Assembly (NCBI GenBank): GCA_023428205.1
Contig: JAEYZB010000010.1
Span: 1-22,840, forward strand
From: Bacteroidota bacterium
Lineage (GTDB): Bacteria; Bacteroidota; Bacteroidia; Chitinophagales; LD1
Direction of reading: 5' to 3'
DNA: 22,840 bases
Below the pieces are notes generated by a model, which was not told where the DNA came from, searched no databases, and saw nothing but the letters and a program-made list of their open reading frames with translations. Position 1 is the first letter of the stretch, and each line of letters starts with the position of its first letter. The position numbers and the translations under genes were made by a program. Positions 8,601 to 14,761 of this stretch are shown here, piece after piece.

Positions 8601-9369
8601 TCACTACTATGGATTGCGTATTTTGTCCCGTACTCCACTGATAAGCACTAAACCCTGCTGGCGCAGTGAGTGTAGCCACATTATCCCCCGGGCAGAAACG
8701 CCCCGAAATAACCAACGGACCTATCGTAGCATCTATATACGCATAACCATAATGTCCTCCTTGCGAGCAATCTCCTGTTCTAAATTCAGCCGTAATATTT
8801 TGCCCGATATAATCCGTCAAATCAATTGCCACCAACGACCAATTTTTCCAAACAACTCCACCTGTACTTTGGAATCCGGGAATATTTCCGCTGGCTACAT
8901 AATTTTGATAACCGCATGGAATAGTTTGCCCTCCGGCATTTCTGATATCCACCTGAAATCTTGGTTGCTCATCGTCATCATGGCTCGGATCTTGCAAAAT
9001 AACCGCATAGTGATAGGTCAAAACAGGATTCGCAGCATCAACCAAAAAGGTATAAATTAAACGTTCCGCCTGTGCCCCTGTAACAGCGTTTCCTAATCGA
9101 CAAGAATAATTTCCGCCATAAGGCGAAACTACCGGAATGCTTCCGATAACGGCATCAAAACCGGCTCCACTTGTAATGTCATGCCTTCCGGCTACAATTC
9201 CATTCGTGTTGGCATTTATCGGACAACAGGTCCCAGTAAAACCTGTCCAGCCTGTCAGTGTTCCTGTTTCAAAATCTACGTTATTTTGGGAATAAACACT
9301 TACACTCCCACAGAACAACATGACCGTTGTAAAAAGCCGTTTTATGATGTGGTAGTTTGTATCTGTCAT
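5614..9369 (-). CDS. Giant T9SS-secreted protein with nine SprB-type repeats (copy B)
   Basis: I chose the ATG at 9367-9369 (1,251 aa, MTDTNYHIIKRLF...) because it places a normal signal peptide, LFTTVMLFCGSVSVYS before QNN, near the N-terminus. A start at 9474 would add 35 unlikely residues. The architecture matches copy A domain for domain: N-terminal lectin-like region (VDFETGTLTGW, later GGHYGYAYIDATIGPLVI and RFCPGD), PKD-like domain (EWKWFVNN, GNYDITLISAS), nine SprB-type units, and a C-terminal type B T9SS domain (YIPNAFTPNGNGANDYYEIFG, FRIFNRWGEKVFES, KGSITLIR). It is predicted to reach the cell surface or medium through the type IX system. It is tandem with copy A, same strand, 241 bp apart. 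Which ligand or surface it binds cannot be told. Confidence 0.92.
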   Translation of the reverse strand: MTDTNYHIIKRLFTTVMLFCGSVSVYSQNNVDFETGTLTGWTGFTGTCCPINANTNGIVAGRHDITSGAGFDAVIGSIPVVSPYGGNYSCRLGNAVTGAQAERLIYTFLVDAANPVLTYHYAVILQDPSHDDDEQPRFQVDIRNAGGQTIPCGYQNYVASGNIPGFQSTGGVVWKNWSLVAIDLTDYIGQNITAEFRTGDCSQGGHYGYAYIDATIGPLVISGRFCPGDNVATLTAPAGFSAYQWSTGQNTQSIVVNNPVEGDTIRVTCTPFQGGAACATVLSFPFERSPIVDVDFEVDAFCGPTNAQLVDASAVATSGGEINEWKWFVNNVLVGTDSTFDYNFSGPGNYDITLISASTSGCPDTLTKTVTVPLGLSATTVLPAGFGVSCFDSQDGYAVARVQSGNPPYTFDWNNGAYSTDSIYNLAPGDYTVAITDSAGCQIFDTVTITVPPPIVIAPAAADAICYGEPSGKIWLNASGGVPPYTYTWSPNVSTLDSATAILAGTYSFTVTDSKGCVFDSSITISEPPQYQITHTHTDAICYGSSDGTITITSVTGNTPGYTYAWNTNPVQTADSAIGLSFGPYTCTITDVNGCITTVSQQVSQPSLLTVNLPKTDVRCYGDSSGSITAIAMGSVPPYVYAWSTGDTVVAIPNIPIGTYSLTVTDDHLCTVTVSIVITEPPVLTVSASSYDEKCFGDSSARAFSVAAGGVTPYNYVWNASPLQTQPNAINLKVGTYIITVTDNNGCVATDSTVISEPSLLTASVTDTVDNVCFNGNTGSLTVTATGGSPQYYYLWNSAPQQFSATASQLPASEYHVTVTDDSACVAYASATVKEPTQLTATYLAEPALCYDSTQGKIQIYANNGTPGYTYTWNPNVSIADSAVNLLSGSYDVTITDANGCTLVLSDIIVAQPPQLFIETEHTNPECYGYSVGTISVDGAGGTPMYHYSIWQSDTVVATNDNGMFSGLNAGTYVAQYADENNCVIKQDVIITQPSALEVQITPKPANCYGYSDGSIVVLASNGTAPYLYVLDTITQNSWGFFYNLRAGTYPVRVYDNNGCFVDTSAIVEQPTYVIVVSDPDSLVLFMGESKSITLSSNYGSNIQYKSTPTEGLDCTTCDVVKVSLSKSSYYEVQGIVHPYDLDCIVEVGNIPVTVIPKYNVYIPNAFTPNGNGANDYYEIFGAKSTWLEMRFRIFNRWGEKVFESADPYFKWDGVFKGIQLAPNVYVYELELTFLDGHSIPPQKGSITLIR
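6148..8202 (-). repeat. Nine SprB-type protein repeats in copy B
   Basis: Nine units of about 76 codons in the same order as copy A. Unit 1 opens SCFDSQDGY, unit 7 contains YTWNPNVS (copy A: YNWSPNVS), and unit 9 contains WGFFYNLRAGTY (copy A: WGLFYGLRQGTY). The matching order shows whole-gene duplication after the array had formed. Confidence 0.85.
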
Positions 9370-9511
9370 ATCTGGGTTGGTCTTATTACCCGATGTGTTA
9401 ATTTCGTTTTTAGCCCCGCTAAAGTAAAAAAAGAAATAATATTTAGCCATAAAAAACCGGATACTTATCCTCACCTTATCTCTTCGGGAACGACATATAG
9501 AGTGTTATTAT

Positions 9512-9519
9512 TATCTTTG
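9512..9519 (+). promoter_or_regulatory. -7 promoter box for paaD
   Basis: TATCTTTG, a perfect TAnnTTTG match, ends 7 nt before the ATG at 9527, so the mRNA would be nearly leaderless. No clear -33 TTG is seen at 19 bp. Confidence 0.6.
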
Positions 9520-9526
9520 GGTTGCT

Positions 9527-10021
9527 ATGCACACAAAAAATATCGCATCAGAAGCAGAAATCATGGAACTGCTAGAGGGCGTAAAAGACCCTGAAATTCC
9601 GGTGCTTTCCGTGGTGGATATGGGAATGATTACGGGCGTCCGCATCCATGAAAACGAAGTGGTGGTACGCTTCACCCCTACCTTTATCGGTTGCCCTGCC
9701 ATTAATGTTATTAAGCAAAATATTCTGTCTCACTTACAGCAAAACGGTTTTGAAAATACGATAGTGGAAACCGACCTGGAAACCACCTGGACAAGTGACC
9801 GGATGACCGAAGATGGTCGAAAAAAACTAGCCCGATTCGGTATCGCTCCTCCTGCACCCAACAGCGGAGATTTGACGGAAGAACTACTGAATAAAGTAAA
9901 ATGCCCGCATTGCGGCTCTGCTGATACTACACTGAATTCGCCTTTCGGCTCCACACTTTGTCGCGCTATTCGGTTTTGTTTTTCCTGCAAACAGGGATTT
10001 GAGCAGTTTAAACCGATATGA
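9527..10021 (+). CDS. paaD: 1,2-phenylacetyl-CoA epoxidase subunit PaaD (PaaJ)
   Basis: The 164-aa length is typical of the family. The N-terminal MIP18/DUF59 domain (about 8-95) shows LLEGVKDPEIPVLSVVDMGMITGV and the PTFIGCPAIN loop with C56. The C-terminal zinc ribbon is CPHCG (C126, C129) and CRAIRFCFSC (C145, C151, C154), ending in the PaaD-typical KQGFEQFKPI. In the family, PaaD assists assembly of the PaaABC(E) di-iron epoxidase, probably by iron or Fe-S delivery, in aerobic phenylacetate breakdown. Unusually, no paaA, B, C or E lies next to it in this window; the following gene is convergent and unrelated. The start is the ATG just after a perfect -7 box. Confidence 0.92.
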   Translation: MHTKNIASEAEIMELLEGVKDPEIPVLSVVDMGMITGVRIHENEVVVRFTPTFIGCPAINVIKQNILSHLQQNGFENTIVETDLETTWTSDRMTEDGRKKLARFGIAPPAPNSGDLTEELLNKVKCPHCGSADTTLNSPFGSTLCRAIRFCFSCKQGFEQFKPI

Positions 10022-10051
10022 ACAATTAAAAATTAAAAACCGGAAGACCTC

Positions 10052-10075
10052 CTGCTCATTTTTTTGACCCATTCA
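10052..10075 (-). repeat. Dispersed 24-bp motif, copy 4
   Basis: The minus strand reads TGAATGG-GTCA-AAAAAA-TGAGCAG. It lies 30 bp after the paaD stop, in the 171-bp gap between convergent genes. A degenerate relative follows at 10133-10156. Confidence 0.75.
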
Positions 10076-10192
10076 TTAAATAAAAAGTGGCAATTTTTCT
10101 TTCTTTTTGCTTTATAAACTTTCTACTCGTTTCTTGTTCGTTTTTTCGCACTACATTGTCCCTCTACTTTTGATTTTCGATTTTTCAATTAC

Positions 10193-11530
10193 TTAGAAGT
10201 GCGTTTCCATAAACTTCTGCGCTTCGTGGATGATTTTCGCTTGTCGTTTTTCCTCCAAATACACATGCGGGTCAGCAGTATATTCCAGTGCATCCATTTT
10301 ATTTTTCAGCGGATGGATTGTTGCCAAATACGCCTCTTTGTATTGTTTCGAAAGCGGCTCGCTGAATTTCAAACTTTGTTTAAACGGATCTACCTGCTTG
10401 CCTTCTTTCCAAAAACGGTAGCACACGTGCGGCCCTGTCGCCAGTCCCGTGCTACCCACATAGCCAATCGTTTGCCCTTGCATCACGCGCTTTCCGGGAT
10501 GCATCCCCTTCGCAATTCTGCTCATGTGCAGGTATTGTGTTTTATACTGTCCGTTGTGACGAATTTTCACATAGTTCCCATTGTAAACTCCGTGTCGCGC
10601 TTCTTCCACCACCCCATCGGCTGTCGCCAAAATCGGTGTGCCGTGAGGCGCAGCATAGTCTGTGCCTAAATGCGCACGCCAAACTTTTGACACAGGGTGA
10701 AATCGTTTCAGATTGAACTTGCTGCTGATACGCGCAAATTTCACGGGCGATTTTAAAAACTGCTTACGCATACTGTTGCTCGCTTCATCATAAAACGCGC
10801 CATGTCCCGCTTTGTCTTTTTCATAGTAAAACGCATAATAATCTTTCCCTCCGCTATTGAAAAGAGCCGCAGAAATTTCACCCTCTCCCAACGGCTTACC
10901 TTCTACCACATCTTCCGTGAAAATAATTTTGAATTTATCGCCATCTTGCACTTTGTAAAAATCTACCGTACAAGAAAAAATTTCCGATAAACGGACAGCC
11001 ATTGCAGGATTCAAATCCAAATTATCAAACGTTCCGTAAAGTGAACCGCGAATAATGCCTGCTACCTCGCGCTTCCGTTTCTGCACTTCTTTCTGCCCAC
11101 GATACACATACAACGAATCTGCTAAATTGAAAACGACAAATGCCGTCTTATTTTCTTCATAAATCATTTTTTTAGGAACAAATCCGGCTTGGGTTTCTTC
11201 CCCTAAAATGGTGTATGGATGCCCTGCAATAATTTTATTCGGATTAAAGACGTCTTTGGACTGCGCCAAAAGAGCATGAACCACTTGATTCGGCACTTTA
11301 TTTTTCAGTAACACATCCGCAAACACCTCGTTTTTTTCAACCTTTTCCTCACGGACTATATAGTCGCTAAAATCAATTCCATACCTTATTGCAGAGGCTT
11401 TCGCGGTCACGTTTGAAGACACCAACGAGGCATCCGGTTTAATTTCTTTATTAGAATAAAAACCTGTGACAACAGCAAACAAGCCGGCAGAAACAACACC
11501 CGCCCCTACTTTGATTTTCTGAATCAACAT
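10193..11530 (-). CDS. M23 family (LytM-type) metallopeptidase with altered zinc site
   Basis: A 445-aa envelope protein with an N-terminal hydrophobic segment (about 8-24). A LysM/OapA-like peptidoglycan-binding region follows (about 62-110, NEVFADVLLKNKVPNQVVHALL...). The peptidase M23 domain is at about 265-385: HLGTDYAAPHGTPI supplies zinc ligands H287 and D291, H335 (YLHMS) is the expected catalytic His, and GPHVCYRFW holds H368. In the usual HxH motif the last His is the third zinc ligand; here that position is C370. Members probably cleave peptidoglycan cross-links in the periplasm. The C-terminal 60 residues are helical and charged. The gene has its own promoter (11546-11576). The function call is good; substrate is inferred from the family. 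Confidence 0.9.
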   Translation of the reverse strand: MLIQKIKVGAGVVSAGLFAVVTGFYSNKEIKPDASLVSSNVTAKASAIRYGIDFSDYIVREEKVEKNEVFADVLLKNKVPNQVVHALLAQSKDVFNPNKIIAGHPYTILGEETQAGFVPKKMIYEENKTAFVVFNLADSLYVYRGQKEVQKRKREVAGIIRGSLYGTFDNLDLNPAMAVRLSEIFSCTVDFYKVQDGDKFKIIFTEDVVEGKPLGEGEISAALFNSGGKDYYAFYYEKDKAGHGAFYDEASNSMRKQFLKSPVKFARISSKFNLKRFHPVSKVWRAHLGTDYAAPHGTPILATADGVVEEARHGVYNGNYVKIRHNGQYKTQYLHMSRIAKGMHPGKRVMQGQTIGYVGSTGLATGPHVCYRFWKEGKQVDPFKQSLKFSEPLSKQYKEAYLATIHPLKNKMDALEYTADPHVYLEEKRQAKIIHEAQKFMETHF

Positions 11531-11545
11531 TTTTTAATTTTGGGG

Positions 11546-11576
11546 CGAAGATAGTCTTCACAGATTCTCTGCCAAA
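11546..11576 (-). promoter_or_regulatory. Promoter of the M23 peptidase gene
   Basis: On the minus strand, TTTG (11573-11576) is followed after exactly 19 bp by TATCTTCG (11546-11553), one mismatch from TAnnTTTG. The ATG is 15 nt further. The 19-bp spacing equals that of two other promoters in the window. Confidence 0.6.
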
Positions 11577-11644
11577 CAACATCTTTCCACAAATCTGTCA
11601 AAAGTTGCCTTTTATGGACAAACGCAATGACCGCAAACGGAATC

Positions 11645-11668
11645 GTGCTCGTTTTTTTCAACCACTTT
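11645..11668 (-). repeat. Dispersed 24-bp motif, copy 5
   Basis: The minus strand reads AAAGTGG-TTGA-AAAAAA-CGAGCAC. It lies in the gap between the hydroxyacyl-CoA dehydrogenase stop (11704) and the M23 promoter. Confidence 0.8.
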
Positions 11669-11703
11669 GGCGTAATTATGCGGACGACTACTTTTAGCTT
11701 ACA

Positions 11704-12558
11704 TTAACCATTATAATCGTAAAATCCTTTGCCTGTTTTGCGCCCTAAATTTTTGGATAAAACCAATTGCTGCTGTATGCGTGACGGACGAAAACGCGGC
11801 TCGTTGTGAAACGCCTGAAACAGCGATGTGGTGACCGCAAAATTAATATCATGTCCCACAAAATCCATCAATTTAAATGCGCCCATTTTGAAACCTGCCG
11901 ATTCCAAAAGTGTATCAATTGTTTCTTTCTGCGCCACTCCGTCTTCCAATAGTTTGAGGGATTCTACATAATAATGACGCGCCACGCGGTTCACAATAAA
12001 ACCCGGGGAATCTTTGGAAACAACCGCCACCTTGCCGATTTTTTCGCACAAATTTTTCAGGGTATTCACGGTCGCTTCGCTTGTTTCTGCCCCGCGAATG
12101 ACTTCTACCAAATTCATCAAGTGTGCCGGATTGAAAAAGTGCAAACCGGCAACACGACTCGGATTGGAAATATCTTGTGCAATTTCGGTAACAGACAGAG
12201 AAGAGGTGTTTGTCGCTAAAATCGTTTCGTTTGAATTATTCGCGGCAAGCATTGCAAAAAGCTCTTTTTTAATGTCTATCTTTTCCACTATCGCTTCAAT
12301 AATCAAATCCGCTTTGATATTCGCAATGTTTTTCTCGTAGGAAATATTCGCGAGTGCCTTCGCTTTTTGCGCTTCTGTCAGTTTGCCTTTTTCGACCGCT
12401 TGGGAAAGATTTTTCTCAATGCCATTTTTCGCTTTCGCTAAAGCCGATTCATTGATTTCAAACAAAAAAACAGGATAACCTGCTTGTGCAAAAACCTGCG
12501 CAATCCCCGCGCCCATACTGCCTGCGCCACACACACCAATCGTTTTTATTTCCAGCAT
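11704..12558 (-). CDS. 3-hydroxybutyryl-CoA dehydrogenase (Hbd/PaaH type)
   Basis: This 284-aa single-domain dehydrogenase starts at the ATG at 12558; the GTG at 12561 directly in front is a less likely start. The N-terminal Rossmann fold shows IGVCGAGSMGAGIAQVFAQAG (GxGxxG at 10-15). The central LLATNTSSLSVTEIA-type segment and GLHFFNPAHLMNLVEVI carry the catalytic His (H140) and nearby Glu. The C-terminal dimerisation domain includes DSPGFIVNRVARHYYVESLKLLEDGVA. It oxidises (S)-3-hydroxyacyl-CoA with NAD(P). It could serve phenylacetate breakdown (paaD is nearby), butyrate or PHB metabolism; sequence alone does not decide. A perfect -7 box lies upstream, so it is transcribed separately from the M23 gene. 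Confidence 0.93.
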   Translation of the reverse strand: MLEIKTIGVCGAGSMGAGIAQVFAQAGYPVFLFEINESALAKAKNGIEKNLSQAVEKGKLTEAQKAKALANISYEKNIANIKADLIIEAIVEKIDIKKELFAMLAANNSNETILATNTSSLSVTEIAQDISNPSRVAGLHFFNPAHLMNLVEVIRGAETSEATVNTLKNLCEKIGKVAVVSKDSPGFIVNRVARHYYVESLKLLEDGVAQKETIDTLLESAGFKMGAFKLMDFVGHDINFAVTTSLFQAFHNEPRFRPSRIQQQLVLSKNLGRKTGKGFYDYNG

Positions 12559-12575
12559 CACGAAAAAATTTGCGC

Positions 12576-12583
12576 CAAAGGTA
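12576..12583 (-). promoter_or_regulatory. -7 promoter box for the hydroxyacyl-CoA dehydrogenase gene
   Basis: The minus strand reads TACCTTTG, a perfect TAnnTTTG match, ending 17 nt before the ATG at 12558. No convincing -33 TTG at the usual spacing. Confidence 0.55.
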
Positions 12584-12694
12584 AATTTTTACGGCAAGGA
12601 ATTTTTGAATAGATTGTATTCTGTCACTTCCAAATGTTTGAGTACGCTAATGTCATTTTATTCAATCGATTATATGCTAAGATTCCGAAAATAA

Positions 12695-12724
12695 TTGTGC
12701 AATGCAAAACATCGTTTAACTTTG
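12695..12724 (+). promoter_or_regulatory. Promoter of the Nfu-type gene
   Basis: TTG (12695-12697), then 19 bp, then TAACTTTG (12717-12724): both Bacteroidota boxes at the preferred spacing. The ATG is 19 nt downstream of the -7 box. Confidence 0.7.
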
Positions 12725-12743
12725 CCACACAAAAAACGGAATT

Positions 12744-13328
12744 ATGGAAACAGCAACACCAACTATATTTGAAATATATCAGGAAGCAACCCCGAATCCT
12801 GAAAGTTTAAAATTCATTACCAATCAGCATTTACTGCCAAATTACTACGCGGAGTTCAAACAAAAAGAACTGTGCGGAGAATCTGACTTAGCGGCTATGC
12901 TATTCAACTTGCCGTTTATACAATCGGTTTTTATTTCCAATAATTTCATCACTATTACCAAAAAAGTAGATTACGAATGGTATGAAATTACTCCGGAGAT
13001 AAAACAGGAAATTCGCAAATTTATTTCCTCAGGGAAAAAAGTAGTAAGCGATGCGCTGTTGCAAAAAGGCAATGCCCCTGTAGCGCAACCAAGCGATAAT
13101 CCCGAAGATAAAATCAAAGAATTGCTCGAAAAATATGTGCGCCCAGCAGTAGAAAGCGATGGTGGACGTATCGAATTCAAAAACTTTGAAAACGGAATTG
13201 TATCACTATCGCTGAAAGGCTCTTGTAGTGGCTGCCCATCTGCATCTATGACACTGAAAGGCGGAGTAGAAGGTTTGCTGAAACGCATGGTTCCGGAAGT
13301 GCAAGAAGTGGTAGCGATAGAAGAATAA
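12744..13328 (+). CDS. NifU family (Nfu-type) iron-sulfur cluster carrier
   Basis: A 194-aa two-domain protein. The N-terminal Nfu_N domain (about 10-100) opens with the family signature TPNPESLKFITN and contains LFNLPFIQSVFISNNFITITK. A short Pro/Asn linker follows. The C-terminal NifU-like domain (about 120-194) has IKELLEKYVRPAVESDGGRIEF and the cluster-binding CSGCPSASMTLKGGVE, with C161 and C164. Nfu proteins dimerise, hold a [4Fe-4S] cluster between the CxxC motifs and pass it to target enzymes in the cytoplasm. The gene stands alone with its own promoter and a terminator downstream. Confidence 0.93.
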   Translation: METATPTIFEIYQEATPNPESLKFITNQHLLPNYYAEFKQKELCGESDLAAMLFNLPFIQSVFISNNFITITKKVDYEWYEITPEIKQEIRKFISSGKKVVSDALLQKGNAPVAQPSDNPEDKIKELLEKYVRPAVESDGGRIEFKNFENGIVSLSLKGSCSGCPSASMTLKGGVEGLLKRMVPEVQEVVAIEE

Positions 13329-13335
13329 TGATGCC

Positions 13336-13359
13336 CAAATGGGTGGAAAAAACGAGGAG
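13336..13359 (+). repeat. Dispersed 24-bp motif, copy 6
   Basis: CAAATGG-GTGG-AAAAAA-CGAGGAG. It begins 7 bp after the Nfu gene stop and precedes, but does not overlap, the hairpin terminator at 13378-13406. Confidence 0.8.
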
Positions 13360-13377
13360 AATTTACTGAGTTGAAAT

Positions 13378-13406
13378 AAAAAAGTCCCGATTAACGGGAC
13401 TTTTTA
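13378..13406. terminator. Bidirectional rho-independent terminator
   Basis: GTCCCG (13384-13389) and CGGGAC (13395-13400) pair around the loop ATTAA. A run of A precedes and TTTTTA follows, so it can end both the plus-strand Nfu transcript and the minus-strand hydrolase transcript (stop at 13426). Confidence 0.85.
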
Positions 13407-13425
13407 GTGCCAATTATAGAAGAAG

Positions 13426-14661
13426 TTACGGCTTAATGGCTAATTTTCCGATGTCCAAAAGCATCCGTTTTCCAAGCGGTCCGCGCTCGTTACCGCCATA
13501 CAAATAGGAGTCAAAAAACATCTTCGTGTAAATCACAGCAAATGAAGCGCAACTTTCATGACGGAATTTTTTTCCGGACATACGCAAGTGAACTCCTTCA
13601 CTTCCATTTTTTACCATTGTTTGGTAAGCAGTAAGAGAATTTTGATAATTCACCGATTCGTCCGAATTGCAATAGCACAACTGCATTGGAGCTTCGGGTT
13701 TCCAATCATACACATTGTTTGAGAGCAAATACTTTTTGAATCCATTGTCGGGATTCGTCAAATAATCTTTCACAAACTCATCTTTCAAAGCTCTGTACGC
13801 CACTAACGGTAAGTGTTTATCCACTTCGCCCAAAGAATAATTTCCGTTTAATAGTGGCGGAATGATGGAATCGTATGGTGCTTTCAGCACTTCTGCAAAA
13901 CTTGCCTCCGGCTTTTCCACATCATAGTATGATTTCACCAAGAGCATCAAAAAGCTTGGAGTACCATACTCTTTGTCCTTCGCTTCATCCACTGTCGTGA
14001 AAATATCGTAAGGTCCCGACATAGGAGAAGAGGCTGTTACAGGTAGTTCGTTTTTGTATTTTTCCTGCAATAATTTATGTGTAGCCATAGCCGCATGCCC
14101 ACCCTGCGAGTAGCCTGTCAAAAACAGCTTATCGTTCAACTGATATCCCAAAATCGGATTGAGTTCTTTCACGGCAAGCATCATATCTTTTGATGCAGTA
14201 GCTTCACTTTCCGCATTCAAATATACTTGGTCTTTTTCGCCCGCGCCCAAACCAAAATAATCGGGCATCATCACCGCGTAACCATCGGTAGCAAAAATGA
14301 AACAAATGGTTTGCTCCCCGGAAAGCGACACTTTGCGTGCTTTGCGAAGTTCCGAACCATGATTGTAACTTAATAAAGGCAAATCTGTTTTTTTGCCACG
14401 CGGCAAAAAATACAAACCCGAAGCCACTACGGCTTCCCCTGTTGGATAATGCGAATTGTACAAAATTTCGTATACATCCACTGAATCTTTCGCTTTCACA
14501 ATCATGCGGGGAATATTGCTCATCTTCCATTTCATGGCCATTTCCTCTTTCGAAAATGTGCGAACGAAACGATAGCTTTTAAGCGTATTTTGTGCTGAAA
14601 CCGAAAACGCGACTCCCATTACCAGGAGTAGTGTAATGAATGTAGAAATTGACCTTTTCAT
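13426..14661 (-). CDS. Secreted alpha/beta hydrolase (lipase/esterase-like)
   Basis: A 411-aa protein with a signal peptide (1-23, LLLVMGVAFSVSA before QNT). The alpha/beta hydrolase core shows LPLLSYNHGSE (oxyanion region, about 94-104), a YAVMMPDYFGLGAG strand, and the nucleophile elbow GYSQGG (S185). The probable acid is D334 in CNSDESVNY and the catalytic His is H368 in RHES. The layout resembles secretory lipases and prolyl-oligopeptidase-like esterases; the substrate is not readable. It lacks a type B T9SS C-terminal domain and any lipobox, so a periplasmic location is likely. It is convergent with the Nfu gene and shares its terminator. GACCTTTG upstream is only a weak -7 candidate. 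Confidence 0.85.
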   Translation of the reverse strand: MKRSISTFITLLLVMGVAFSVSAQNTLKSYRFVRTFSKEEMAMKWKMSNIPRMIVKAKDSVDVYEILYNSHYPTGEAVVASGLYFLPRGKKTDLPLLSYNHGSELRKARKVSLSGEQTICFIFATDGYAVMMPDYFGLGAGEKDQVYLNAESEATASKDMMLAVKELNPILGYQLNDKLFLTGYSQGGHAAMATHKLLQEKYKNELPVTASSPMSGPYDIFTTVDEAKDKEYGTPSFLMLLVKSYYDVEKPEASFAEVLKAPYDSIIPPLLNGNYSLGEVDKHLPLVAYRALKDEFVKDYLTNPDNGFKKYLLSNNVYDWKPEAPMQLCYCNSDESVNYQNSLTAYQTMVKNGSEGVHLRMSGKKFRHESCASFAVIYTKMFFDSYLYGGNERGPLGKRMLLDIGKLAIKP

Positions 14662-14761
14662 AAGTGACTCAAAGGTCGTGCATCAAAAACAAAAAAGCCG
14701 AAGAATTAAACCAAGTACCGTTATTTTCAAGTGAACTGACCTTTTTCTATAATCCGATTAA

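Noticed and set aside
9370..9474. Start of SprB-type copy B at 9474
   Set aside because: It adds 35 residues before a well-formed signal peptide; the ATG at 9369 places the signal peptide correctly.
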